Source: Asanoa sp040676615 (lineage in GTDB: Bacteria; Actinomycetota; Actinomycetes; Mycobacteriales; Micromonosporaceae). From it: DNA of 64,000 nucleotides. Within the stretch, counting starts at the first letter, position 1. Every line of letters starts with the position of its first letter. Below the pieces are notes generated by a model. It had not been told where the DNA came from. It worked only from the letters and a program-made list of their open reading frames with translations, and did not search any database. Positions 1 to 7,953 of this stretch are shown here, piece after piece. Where the stretch lies: contig NZ_JBFAPI010000019.1 of the NCBI RefSeq assembly GCF_040676615.1, forward strand, positions 66,352 through 130,351. Direction: 5' to 3'. The translations under genes were made by a program, and so were the position numbers.

Positions 1-504
1 GGTCGCGGCATGCGGGATCACCAACACGTCTTGGATGTCGATGGCGCTGCCCGCGTGCGCCCCGCCCGAGACGACGTTGACCATCGGCATCGGCAGCAGC
101 AGCGGCCCGTCGCCGGCAAGCTGCCGGGCGAGCGACACGCCGGCCGCGGCCGCACCGGCCCGGGCCGCGGCAACCGACAGGGCCAGGACGGCGTTGGCGC
201 CGACGGTGGCGAACGGCGGGGCGTCAACCGAGAGCAAAGCATCGTCCACACCGGACACGTCGACGCCGATCACCGCCGCCGCCAGAACGCCCTCCACACG
301 GGACACCGCGGTGCGCACCCCGCGGCCGCCATAGCGGGTGCCGCCGTCACGCAACTCGACCGCTTCGTGCGACCCGGCCGACGCACCCGACGGCACGGTC
401 GCGATCGCCGCCGCTCCCCCGTCGAGCACCACCCGACAGGCGACGGTCGGCCGCCCACGCGAGTCGAGCGCCTCCCAGGCCCGCACCTCCCGAACCCGCG
501 TCAC
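1..504 (-). CDS. Enolase-family protein, N-terminal part (cut by window edge)
   Basis: Read on the minus strand from a GTG at 504, with a GGGAG ribosome site about 9 nt upstream, the frame stays open to base 1 (168 codons). It matches the enolase N-terminal domain in order: LDSRGRPTV, VPSGASAGSHEAVELRDGG, GANAVLALS, LPMPMVNVVSGGAHAG and DIQDVLVIP. Enolase interconverts 2-phosphoglycerate and PEP. The catalytic barrel lies outside the window. The canonical GASTG loop is GASAG, and DIQEF, whose Glu I recall as catalytic, is DIQDV. This is therefore more likely a diverged paralogue than the housekeeping enolase. It lies downstream of a small-molecule kinase and GntR regulator on the same strand. 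Confidence 0.8.
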   Translation of the reverse strand, partial: MTRVREVRAWEALDSRGRPTVACRVVLDGGAAAIATVPSGASAGSHEAVELRDGGTRYGGRGVRTAVSRVEGVLAAAVIGVDVSGVDDALLSVDAPPFATVGANAVLALSVAAARAGAAAAGVSLARQLAGDGPLLLPMPMVNVVSGGAHAGSAIDIQDVLVIPHAAT

Positions 505-705
505 CCGCCTGCTCCCGCCGACTCAACCACCGCCCGAAAACCGCCCCTCATCCGGCCGCCTCCCCGACGCCGACCGCCGCTACCCGCCCGAACCACGAAC
601 CCGCACGTCCCTTGGACGCCGCTCATCCAGCCATCTCCCCCACCCGACCGGCGCAACCCGCCGACAGATCGCCGCGTTCGCGGCCGCGTAGGCCTGGGGC
701 GCGGG

Positions 706-1674
706 TCATTCGAAGGCATTCCACAGCTCCTCGATCGCCGGGCTGACCGGTGCTGCCAGCGCGTCCGCCGCCAAGGAGCGGACCCGGTCGCGTTCGGCCG
801 GGGTCAGGTAGGTGGCCGGCGACTTGCCGTCGACGCGGGCCAGCAACAGGCACGCGGTGTGCCAGCCCAGACGGGGCGAGGTGACCGGGCCGTACCCGGT
901 CAGGAAGGCCGACGCGGCCGCGCGTAGGGAAGCCGCGGCCGCCGGCCGGTGCGCCGCCTTGAGCAGGAGGTGGCACTGGAGGAAAGCCAGGTCGAAGACC
1001 GCGGCGCCGACGTGGGCCACCTCGAAGTCCAGGACCCACACAGGACCGTCGGGACCGACCAGGACGTTCTTCGGTGAGAAGTCGCCGTGTACGAGGCACT
1101 CGCGCGCGGTGGTCAGGTCGGTGACGCAGGCGTCGATCGCGGTGGCCAGCGCTGGATGCCGGTCGCGCACGACCCGGTGGAACGGGGCCACCCGTAGTTG
1201 CTCCAACGCCTCGTAGTCGGCGAAACGCTCCGCGATCTCCGGGACGCCCGAGGTCTGCCGGTGCCAGGCCGACACGATGCGCCCGAGCGAGAGGGCCACG
1301 CCCGCGAAGCGGGCGCCGGACGGGGGCTCGTCGAGCAGCACGCTCTTCCAGGGCTGCCAGCCGGCGGGCGCGGCGGTCATCGTGAGGACCAGGTCGACCG
1401 GGTCCACGTCGACCGGTGCCGGGGTGTGCGCCGGGGTGATGCCGTGCAGCAGGGCCAGCGCGGCCGCCTCCGTCAGCAGGCGTTCCGGTTTGGCCAGCCA
1501 CTCCGTCGCCACCGAGAGGCGGTCCAGCGCCTGTTTGACGACCAGGCGGCGGTCTCCCGCGTAGACGAGCACGACTGTGCCGGAGACACCGCCGGTCAAC
1601 AGGGTGGCGGTCCCGCCGCCGGTGAGGACCCCCCTCCGCCGCAGGTGGTCTACCGCGTTCGCGACGGTGAGCAT
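706..1674 (-). CDS. APH/choline-kinase-like phosphotransferase
   Basis: 322 residues, the usual size for aminoglycoside/choline-kinase-fold enzymes. The catalytic loop HGDFSPKNVL starts near residue 196 and the metal-binding DFE, in place of DFG, near 216; a Lys in VVKQ near the N-terminus fits the ATP-binding lysine. The family transfers phosphate from ATP to small molecules such as aminoglycosides, choline, methylthioribose or homoserine. The substrate cannot be read from sequence. Its start overlaps the stop of the GntR gene upstream (TGATG), and an enolase paralogue follows on the same strand, so a metabolic kinase is more likely than drug resistance. Confidence 0.75.
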   Translation of the reverse strand: MLTVANAVDHLRRRGVLTGGGTATLLTGGVSGTVVLVYAGDRRLVVKQALDRLSVATEWLAKPERLLTEAAALALLHGITPAHTPAPVDVDPVDLVLTMTAAPAGWQPWKSVLLDEPPSGARFAGVALSLGRIVSAWHRQTSGVPEIAERFADYEALEQLRVAPFHRVVRDRHPALATAIDACVTDLTTARECLVHGDFSPKNVLVGPDGPVWVLDFEVAHVGAAVFDLAFLQCHLLLKAAHRPAAAASLRAAASAFLTGYGPVTSPRLGWHTACLLLARVDGKSPATYLTPAERDRVRSLAADALAAPVSPAIEELWNAFE

Positions 1675-2345
1675 CAGTCGGTGAAGTAGTCGGGGTGGTC
1701 GTGTCGCAACGCCGGGGCCTGGGCCGCCGCCCGGCGGGCGTGCGCGCGGACCAGGTCGGTGCCGCCGGCCACGTCGCCGCGGTCCAGGGCGTCGACGATC
1801 GCACGGTGCTCGGCCAGCAGGTCGCGCAGCGTGCGTGGGTCGGGAAGGCTCAGGCGGCGGACGCGGTCGAGTTGGACCTTCATCCGGACCACCGCCTGCC
1901 AGGCGCCGGGGTGGCCGCTCAGCACGAAGATCTGCTCGTGCAGCGCCTCGTCAGCCGCGAAGAACTCGTCCAGGTCTTGGGCTCGCACCGCCGCCCGCTG
2001 GCGGTCCAGTTGGCCTCGCAGGGCCGAGACGTCGTCGCTGCCGCAGGCGCCGGCGAACGCCGCCGTCTCCAGGTTCTCGCGGACGAAGCGGGCCTCCTCC
2101 ACGTCGCGCATCCGGATCAGGGCGACCCGGGTGCCGACCTGGGGCACCACCTGGACCAGGCCGGCGTCGGCCAGGCGGGCGATGGCCTCGCGCAGCGGCG
2201 TGCGGCTCACCCCCAGCTGCTCGGCCAGGTCGGTCTCCGACAGCGTGGCTCCCGGGGGCAGGCGCAGGTCTCTGATCGCCGCGGCCAGCGCCGCGTAGAC
2301 CTCGTCGGAAGCCCGGCCGCGGGTGCGCGGTACCGGCATCAGCAT
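1674..2345 (-). CDS. GntR-family regulator, FCD type
   Basis: 223 residues. An N-terminal winged helix (SDEVYAALAAAIRDL, then LSETDLAEQLGVSRTPLREAIARL) is followed by an all-helical FCD ligand domain. The frame runs open far upstream, but ATG 2345 (MLMPVPRTRG) begins the conserved domain and has AAGG upstream; ATG 2339 is also possible. It is translationally coupled to the kinase at 706-1674, so it probably controls that kinase and the enolase paralogue. FCD regulators usually bind organic or sugar acids. A matching inverted repeat lies just upstream at 2371-2382. Confidence 0.85.
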   Translation of the reverse strand: MLMPVPRTRGRASDEVYAALAAAIRDLRLPPGATLSETDLAEQLGVSRTPLREAIARLADAGLVQVVPQVGTRVALIRMRDVEEARFVRENLETAAFAGACGSDDVSALRGQLDRQRAAVRAQDLDEFFAADEALHEQIFVLSGHPGAWQAVVRMKVQLDRVRRLSLPDPRTLRDLLAEHRAIVDALDRGDVAGGTDLVRAHARRAAAQAPALRHDHPDYFTD

Positions 2346-2370
2346 TCGCCGACCTTGGCACACTAGTGCA

Positions 2371-2382
2371 CTTGTATGCAAG
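2371..2382. promoter_or_regulatory. Candidate GntR/FCD operator
   Basis: CTTGTATGCAAG is an imperfect palindrome (CTTG-N4-CAAG) resembling the TTGTATACAA operators of FCD-type GntR proteins. It lies 25 nt upstream of the GntR start at 2345 and just after the stop of the esterase gene. Overlapping it at 2362-2369 is CTAGTG-rich sequence ending CACTAGTG at 2361-2368. Autoregulation is inferred. Confidence 0.4.
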
Positions 2383-2383
2383 C

Positions 2384-3325
2384 TCAAGATCGGTAGAGCG
2401 CCCGGCGCAGGGCTTCCGTGCGTTCCGCGACCGAGCGGCGGCTGATCGCGGCCGACGGGAAGAACTCCCAGCCGTGGAAGGCGCCGGGGAAGACATGCAG
2501 CTCGGTCGGCACGCCCGCGCGCATCAGTCGCGCGGCGTAGTCGACGCACTCGTCGCGGAACACCTCCAGTTCGCCCACGCAGACATAGGTGGGCGGCAGG
2601 CCGGACAGGTCGGTCGCCCGGGCAGGGGCCGCGTAGGGCGACACGTCCGGACCCCCGGCCAGGTCGCCGAGCACGGCCCGCCAGGCGTAGCGGTTCGACG
2701 AAGCGGTCCAGCCCATCGCCGGGTCGTCGAACGCGCCGCTGGACTCGGTGACACCTCGGTCGTCGAGCATCGGAGCGACCAGCATCTGGTACGCGAGCGC
2801 CGGACCGTCCTCGTCGCGGGCGCGCAAGGCGGTCGCCGCGGCCAGCCCGCCACCCGCGCTGCCGCCGCCGATCGCGATCCGCGCGGGGTCGACGCCGAGC
2901 GCGACGGCGTTGCCGGCGAACCAGCGCAACGCGGCAACGCAGTCGTCGACCTGTGCCGGATAGGGGTGCTCCGGCGCGAGTCGGTAGTCCACCGAAACGG
3001 TCACGCAGGGCAAGGAAGCGGTGTAGCCGACCGGGGCCGAGTCGCTCCGTGCGCTGCCGACCAGCAACCCTCCCCCGTGGATCCACAACAAACCAGGCAG
3101 CGGTCCGGAAAACCCGACCGGCCGGAACACCCGCACCGGCACCGACCCGGCCATGACATCCGAATGCGTCACCCGGGGGTCGCGCATCGCCTCGGGTTCG
3201 ACCAGCCACGGCTCGCGAGCAGCCGGCAGCTCGGCGTACGACCGGGCGCTCAGCTCCTCGAACGGCGCATCCAGAGCCGAAAGAAACGCAGCAAGCTCAG
3301 GGTCCAGATTGGGATGAAATGTCAT
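2384..3325 (-). CDS. Alpha/beta hydrolase, hormone-sensitive-lipase-type esterase
   Basis: 313 residues, typical for the HSL family of carboxylesterases. Visible features are the oxyanion-hole HGGG (83-86), YRLAPEHPYPA near 114-124, the nucleophile elbow GGGSAGG with Ser156, an acidic residue region near 258 and FHGWE with His near 287. It probably hydrolyses short-chain esters in the cytoplasm, since no signal peptide is seen. Its start overlaps the end of the upstream GntR gene (3322-4032) by 4 nt, so the two form an operon. A role in removing acyl groups from an imported substrate is inference. Confidence 0.85.
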   Translation of the reverse strand: MTFHPNLDPELAAFLSALDAPFEELSARSYAELPAAREPWLVEPEAMRDPRVTHSDVMAGSVPVRVFRPVGFSGPLPGLLWIHGGGLLVGSARSDSAPVGYTASLPCVTVSVDYRLAPEHPYPAQVDDCVAALRWFAGNAVALGVDPARIAIGGGSAGGGLAAATALRARDEDGPALAYQMLVAPMLDDRGVTESSGAFDDPAMGWTASSNRYAWRAVLGDLAGGPDVSPYAAPARATDLSGLPPTYVCVGELEVFRDECVDYAARLMRAGVPTELHVFPGAFHGWEFFPSAAISRRSVAERTEALRRALYRS

Positions 3326-4032
3326 GCACCTTCCACCTTCAGCGCGGCGCTCACCACCACCCGGACGTCGCGGAGGTGGTCGGTCATCAACCGGCGGGCC
3401 TTCTCCGGGCGCCGGCCGGTCACCGCCGCCAGTATCGCGCCGTGCACCTGATGGTCGTGATCGCGGTCGCCGTAGAGGTCGAGGATGTGCCGTTGCTCCT
3501 GGTCGTGCAGGTCGATGAGCGACTCCAGCACCTGGGCCAGCGCCCGGTTGCCGGCCAGCCGGCCGATCGTGCGGTGGAACCCCATGTTGGCCTGGTGCAA
3601 CCGCTGGTCTTCGGCCAGCGCCTCGGTGGTCCGCGAGAACGCGACGGTCAACTCGGCAAGCTGCGCGTCGGTGGCAAGACGGGCGGCGGAAGCGGCCAGG
3701 TGCGGCTCGATCAGTTCCCGCGCCTCCAGCAGGTCGACGATCGCACCAGGGTCGAGAGCCAACCGGTTCGGGTTGACCATGATCAGCCGCGACACGTCGG
3801 CCTTCACGTAGACCCCGGAACCGTGCCGAAGTTCGACCGCGCCGGTCGCCTCCAACCGGCGCAGCGCCTCGCGCACCGTCGGCACCGCGACCAGGAAACG
3901 CGACGCCAGCTCGCGTGACGATGGCAGCCGGTCACCGGGCCGCAACCCCTCGTCACGGATCTGGGTCAGGATCCGCCCGGTCAGCTCGTCGAGCAGCCGC
4001 GGACGGGGCACGGGCGAAGCACTCAAGGACAC
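3322..4032 (-). CDS. GntR-family regulator, FadR/FCD type (paralogue A)
   Basis: I chose GTG 4032 (MSLSASPVPRPRLLDEL), 236 residues, because GGAGG lies 6 nt upstream; a longer frame opens at 4071. The winged helix (GDRLPSSRELASRFLVAVPTVREALRRLEATGAVELRHGSGVYV) is followed by a FCD domain with the helix-and-His pattern of this group (ELIEPHL, HRTIGRLAG). It is clearly homologous along its length to the divergent gene at 4185-4946. It overlaps the esterase downstream by 4 nt. It probably controls the esterase, the divergent sugar operon, or both. Confidence 0.85.
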   Translation of the reverse strand: MSLSASPVPRPRLLDELTGRILTQIRDEGLRPGDRLPSSRELASRFLVAVPTVREALRRLEATGAVELRHGSGVYVKADVSRLIMVNPNRLALDPGAIVDLLEARELIEPHLAASAARLATDAQLAELTVAFSRTTEALAEDQRLHQANMGFHRTIGRLAGNRALAQVLESLIDLHDQEQRHILDLYGDRDHDHQVHGAILAAVTGRRPEKARRLMTDHLRDVRVVVSAALKVEGA

Positions 4033-4109
4033 CGGAAACCTCCACGGCCAAGGGTCCACATTGTCACCCACCGCGAGGGCAGGAGAACAGCGCTATCTCG
4101 TGAGCAGAC

Positions 4110-4125
4110 CTCTAGACAGCTAGAG
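4110..4125. promoter_or_regulatory. Palindromic operator between divergent GntR genes
   Basis: CTCTAG-acag-CTAGAG is a perfect 6+4+6 inverted repeat in the 152-bp space between the divergent GntR starts at 4032 and 4185. A second TCTAG-containing stretch, CAAG...CTTG, follows at 4129-4147 (CAAGTCATCTAGTCTCTTG). FadR-type GntR proteins bind short palindromes of this kind, often around TCTAGA. Which paralogue binds which copy is unknown. Confidence 0.5.
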
Positions 4126-4184
4126 AACAAGTCATCTAGTCTCTTGCACACTTAACGCAACGGAAACAAGAAGGAGCACGCGGC

Positions 4185-4946
4185 GTGACGGTCGAGGGAA
4201 CGCGGGCAGACGTCGGTCTACGGCCGAGCCTGTCCGACGCGCTCATCGCCCGGATCGTCGAGCTGATCCGCGCCGAAGGCCTCGGGCCGGGCGACCGGCT
4301 GCCCGCGGTGCGGGTGCTGGCGGAGCGGTTCGCCGTTGCCACCCCCACCATCCGGGAGGCCCTGCGCCAGTTGCAGGCCACCGGGGCGATCGACATCCGG
4401 CACGGCTCGGGCATGTATGTGCGCGCCGCGCTGGACCGGGTGGTCATCGCCAACCCCAACCCGCCGGCGCTCGGTGGCATCCAGGCCGCGCAACTGCTCG
4501 ACGCGCGGCTGCTGATCGAGCCCTACCTCGCCGGCCTCGCCGCCCGGAACCGCGACGCGGGGTCGACCGCTCGGTTGCACGAGTTGCTCGACCTGGCCGA
4601 ACAGCACCTCAACGGCGACGACGGCCAGTTGCACCACGCGAACACCATGTTCCACCTTCAGGTCGCCCTGGCCAGCGGCCACGGCATCCTGCACGAAGTG
4701 CTCGACTCGTTGCTCTCGGTGCATGCCGCGGAGCAGCGGGCGATCCTGCACATCTTCGACGACCGGGCCCGCGATCACGAGGAGCACCGGAGCGTCCTAG
4801 CCGCCATCGACGCGGGCGACGAACCCCTTGCCCAGCGCCTGATGCGGCGACACCTCGAGGACGTGGCCGACGTCGTACACCGCCGGCTGCCCTCCTTCCG
4901 CCAGCCGGCGGACCCCCAACACATCGACGAAAGGTTGGAACGTTGA
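4185..4946 (+). CDS. GntR-family regulator, FadR/FCD type (paralogue B)
   Basis: 253 residues from GTG 4185, with AAGGAG about 10 nt upstream. The winged helix (GDRLPAVRVLAERFAVATPTIREALRQLQATGAIDIRHGSGMYV) and FCD domain (LLIEPYLAGLA, EEHRSVLAAIDAGD) closely parallel paralogue A on the other strand, so the pair probably arose by duplication. It is the first gene of the sugar operon that runs to 16030 and overlaps the binding-protein gene by 4 nt (TTGA). It is expected to repress the operon until a sugar or sugar acid binds. Confidence 0.85.
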   Translation: MTVEGTRADVGLRPSLSDALIARIVELIRAEGLGPGDRLPAVRVLAERFAVATPTIREALRQLQATGAIDIRHGSGMYVRAALDRVVIANPNPPALGGIQAAQLLDARLLIEPYLAGLAARNRDAGSTARLHELLDLAEQHLNGDDGQLHHANTMFHLQVALASGHGILHEVLDSLLSVHAAEQRAILHIFDDRARDHEEHRSVLAAIDAGDEPLAQRLMRRHLEDVADVVHRRLPSFRQPADPQHIDERLER

Positions 4947-6199
4947 AACGCTTCCGCCTGGCGATCGCGGCACTGGCCGTGGTCACGTTGGGCCTCACCG
5001 CGTGCGGTGGAGGCGACGACGACAAATCCGCCTCCAGCGCGACGGAGGTCAAGCTCTACAACGACAAGGGCGCGTGGAAGACCTACTTCGAAGGCGTCGG
5101 CAAGCTCTCGAAGGAGCAGATCGGGCTCGGCGTCACGCCGGTCGGCTACACCGACGAGCCCACCTACGAGGCGTTCATCAAGGCCTCGTTCCGCACCAAC
5201 AACAAGCCGGACCTGTTCACCTGGAGTACGGGCGGCCGGCTCAAGGAGATCGTCGACTCGGGCCAGGTGGCCGACACCAGCCAGCTCTGGAGTGACGCGA
5301 TCGCCAGCGGCGACGTGTCCAAGGAACTCGAGCCGTACTACACGATCGACGGCAAGCAGTACTGCGTGCCGGCGAACGTCTCGTACTGGGTGATGTTCTA
5401 CAACAAGAAGGTCTTCACGGACGCCGGCGTGCAGCCGCCGACCAGCTGGGCCGACCTGATGTCGACGGCCGACAAGCTCAAGGCCAAGGGCGTCACGCCG
5501 TTCTACCAGACCTCCGTGCTGTTCAGCTTCGTCTGGTTCCAGCAACTGCTGATCGGCTCCGACCCGCAGCTCTACAACGACCTGGCGACGGGGAAGGCGA
5601 AGTTCACCGACCCCAAGGTGGTCGCGGTGATGCAGCAGTGGAAGGACATGGAGGACAAGGGCTACTTCAGCGACCCGGGCAGCAAGGACCAGCCCGAGGT
5701 GATGCTCAAGTCGGGCAAGGTCGCGATGGGGCTCTTCGGCACCTGGTTCAACACCAACATGACCACCCAGGGCATGAAGCCGGACAGCGACTACGGCACG
5801 TTCGTCGTGCCCAACGTGACGCCGAGCCTGCCGAACACCACGGTGGCGTTCGAGAGCGGCCCGCTGTGCTCGCTGACCAAGGCGCCGAACCCGGACGCCA
5901 GCAACAAGTTCCTGAAGTGGTGGATGGGCGCCGACGCGCAGGACCAGTGGGCCAACAGCCGCGGCGACGTCTCGGCCAACCCGAAGGTCCAGATCAAGGA
6001 CCCCGGCCTCAACCAGCTCAACAAGGAGGCCGGTGAGGGCAAGTACACGCTGGCCAACCGCTACTTCGAAGCGGTGCCGCCGGCGGTGCTGACCGCCTCG
6101 CTGGACGGCTTCGGCGCCTTCATGGTCGACCCGGGCAGCTACCAGAAGCAGCTCGAGACCATCCAGAAGGCGTCCGACGACTACTGGAAGTCGAACTGA
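4943..6199 (+). CDS. ABC sugar-binding lipoprotein (family 1 SBP)
   Basis: 418 residues starting at a TTG that overlaps the preceding stop (TTGA), with a GGTTGG-like site upstream. The lipoprotein signal MKRFRLAIAALAVVTLGLTAC puts the lipidated Cys at 21. Family-1 features follow: TSWADLMSTADKLKAKGVTPF, GKVAMGLFGTWF and a C-terminal helix with DDYWKSN. It captures a carbohydrate outside the membrane and delivers it to the permeases encoded next. No ATPase gene lies in the operon, so a shared MsiK-type ATPase elsewhere is likely. Confidence 0.9.
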   Translation: MKRFRLAIAALAVVTLGLTACGGGDDDKSASSATEVKLYNDKGAWKTYFEGVGKLSKEQIGLGVTPVGYTDEPTYEAFIKASFRTNNKPDLFTWSTGGRLKEIVDSGQVADTSQLWSDAIASGDVSKELEPYYTIDGKQYCVPANVSYWVMFYNKKVFTDAGVQPPTSWADLMSTADKLKAKGVTPFYQTSVLFSFVWFQQLLIGSDPQLYNDLATGKAKFTDPKVVAVMQQWKDMEDKGYFSDPGSKDQPEVMLKSGKVAMGLFGTWFNTNMTTQGMKPDSDYGTFVVPNVTPSLPNTTVAFESGPLCSLTKAPNPDASNKFLKWWMGADAQDQWANSRGDVSANPKVQIKDPGLNQLNKEAGEGKYTLANRYFEAVPPAVLTASLDGFGAFMVDPGSYQKQLETIQKASDDYWKSN

Positions 6200-7107
6200 T
6201 GACGGCGACGACGAGCACCGGCCCCCAACGGAGCCGGAGGATAGGCACCGGCTGGAGTGCGCTCGGGTTCATCTCGCCCGCGGTGCTCGTCGTCGCCGGA
6301 CTGCTCTACGCGCCGTTCCTCTACACGGTGTTCTACAGCTTCACCGACTACGACGGGCTCACCTCGCCCAAGTGGGTGGCGCTGGACAACTTCAAGAAGT
6401 TCCTGGACGACCCGGCGCTGACCACCTCGATCCGCAACACGCTGTTCTGGGTGGTCGGCACCACCATCGTGCCGGTCGCGATCGGCCTGCTGATCGCCCT
6501 GCTCAGCTACGGGATCAAGGGCGGCACGGCGCTGCGGTTGCCGTTCATGCTGCCGTACGCCCTCTCCGGTGCCGGCCTGGGTGTGATCTGGGGCTTCATC
6601 CTGCAGAGCGACGGCGCGGCCAACGACCTGCTGCACTTCCTGCACCTGCCGGGTGCCGACATCTCGTTCCTGCAGCAGTCGCCCTACAACACGATCGCGA
6701 TGATCGTCGCGATGACCTGGCAGCAGAGCGGGGTCAACGCGCTGCTGTTCCTGGTCGGCCTGCAGTCGATCCCGACGCAACCGCTGGAGGCGGCCCGGCT
6801 CGACGGCGCCGGCGGCTGGAAGATGTTCCGGCACATCACCTGGCCGCTGCTGGCCCCGCTGACCACCGTCGTGGTCGGACTGTCGCTGGTGGCGAGCCTG
6901 AAGACCTTCGACATCGTCTGGGTCACCACGCAGGGCGGTCCCGGCCGCTCGTCGGAGACGCTCGCCGTGACCATGTACCGCGACGCCTTCGTCTCCAGCG
7001 ACTACGGCTACGGATCGGCCGTGGCACTGGTGCTCACCCTGGTCACCGGCGCGGTCACGATCGCCTACCTGCGCTTCCAGATCCGCGGACAGGAGAAGCT
7101 GCGATGA
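6199..7107 (+). CDS. ABC sugar permease, MalF/UgpA-like
   Basis: 302 residues and about six membrane helices, the first near residues 22-45 (GFISPAVLVVAGLLYAPFLYTVFYS). The EAA loop that contacts the ATPase is visible as EAARLDGAGGWKMFRHITWPLL in the C-terminal third. Its start shares one base with the SBP stop (TGATG) and its end overlaps the next permease by 4 nt. It forms the import channel with that permease. Confidence 0.92.
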   Translation: MTATTSTGPQRSRRIGTGWSALGFISPAVLVVAGLLYAPFLYTVFYSFTDYDGLTSPKWVALDNFKKFLDDPALTTSIRNTLFWVVGTTIVPVAIGLLIALLSYGIKGGTALRLPFMLPYALSGAGLGVIWGFILQSDGAANDLLHFLHLPGADISFLQQSPYNTIAMIVAMTWQQSGVNALLFLVGLQSIPTQPLEAARLDGAGGWKMFRHITWPLLAPLTTVVVGLSLVASLKTFDIVWVTTQGGPGRSSETLAVTMYRDAFVSSDYGYGSAVALVLTLVTGAVTIAYLRFQIRGQEKLR

Positions 7108-7934
7108 AGGAGAGCAAGCTGGGCTGGGTGGCCCGGCGCGGCACGCTGGCCCTGCTCGGGCTGATCTGGCTGATCCCGGTCTACCTGTTGCTGGTCAACG
7201 CCTTCAAGTCGACCGACAGCTACGACGCCGACAAGATCTGGGTGCCCGACAAGAGTTTCGGCCTGTTCGCCAACCTGCGCGACGCCTGGGACACCGTGGG
7301 GCTCGGCCAGAGCATCGCGAGCACCGCGCTCTACAGCGTCACGGGGCCGGCCCTGGCCGTCGTGATCGGCGCGATGGCCGGGTACGCGATCGTCGTGCTC
7401 CGCCTGCGCGCCGGCTTCTGGTGGTTCCTGCTGCTCTTCGGCGGCACCGTGTTCCCGACCCAGATGCTGCTGATCCCGCTGTTCCTCGGCTACAGCTGGG
7501 CCGACCTCTACGACCGCCGGGTCGGGCTGGTGCTCATCTACACCGCGGTCAGCATCCCGCTCGCCGCGTTCGTGATGCGCAACTTCTTCACCGGCGTGGC
7601 CTACGAGATGTTCGAGGCGGCCCGGGTGGAGGGCGCGTCGACCTGGCACATCTTCCGGAAGATCTATTTCCCGCTGGCCCTGCCGGCGCTCGGCGCGGTC
7701 TTCATCCTGGAGTTCGCGTTCATCTGGAACGACCTGCTCTTCGGCCTGACGCTCTCGCAGAGCGATCCGGTGCGGCCGGTGATGACCGCGCTGTCGGCGC
7801 TGTCCAGCGCGTACGCCGGAAGCTCGGTGCCCGTGCTGCTCGCCGCCGGGCTGGTCATGTCGTTGCCCACCGTCGCGGTCTTCCTGGCCGCCCAACGGAT
7901 GTTCGCCCGGGGCCTGGCCCTGGGCCAGTTCTGA
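7104..7934 (+). CDS. ABC sugar permease, MalG/UgpE-like
   Basis: 276 residues from ATG 7104, which overlaps the previous stop (ATGA). The open frame extends well upstream, but the homology and a GGAGAAG site fix this start. About six membrane helices are present, beginning at GTLALLGLIWLIPVYLLLVNAFKS. The EAA loop is EAARVEGASTWHIFRKIYFPLALP. It is the second half of the heterodimeric channel for the family-1 importer. Confidence 0.92.
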   Translation: MKESKLGWVARRGTLALLGLIWLIPVYLLLVNAFKSTDSYDADKIWVPDKSFGLFANLRDAWDTVGLGQSIASTALYSVTGPALAVVIGAMAGYAIVVLRLRAGFWWFLLLFGGTVFPTQMLLIPLFLGYSWADLYDRRVGLVLIYTAVSIPLAAFVMRNFFTGVAYEMFEAARVEGASTWHIFRKIYFPLALPALGAVFILEFAFIWNDLLFGLTLSQSDPVRPVMTALSALSSAYAGSSVPVLLAAGLVMSLPTVAVFLAAQRMFARGLALGQF

Positions 7935-7953
7935 GAACCTTAGGAAGGACAGC

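Noticed and set aside
623..1804. 393-codon minus-strand frame overlapping the kinase and GntR genes
   Set aside because: It is Arg/Pro-rich and in another frame from two well-supported genes with real motifs.
2346..3209. Upstream extension of the GntR gene at 1674-2345 to 511 residues
   Set aside because: The extension overlaps the esterase gene in another frame and lacks homology; the conserved domain starts at 2345.
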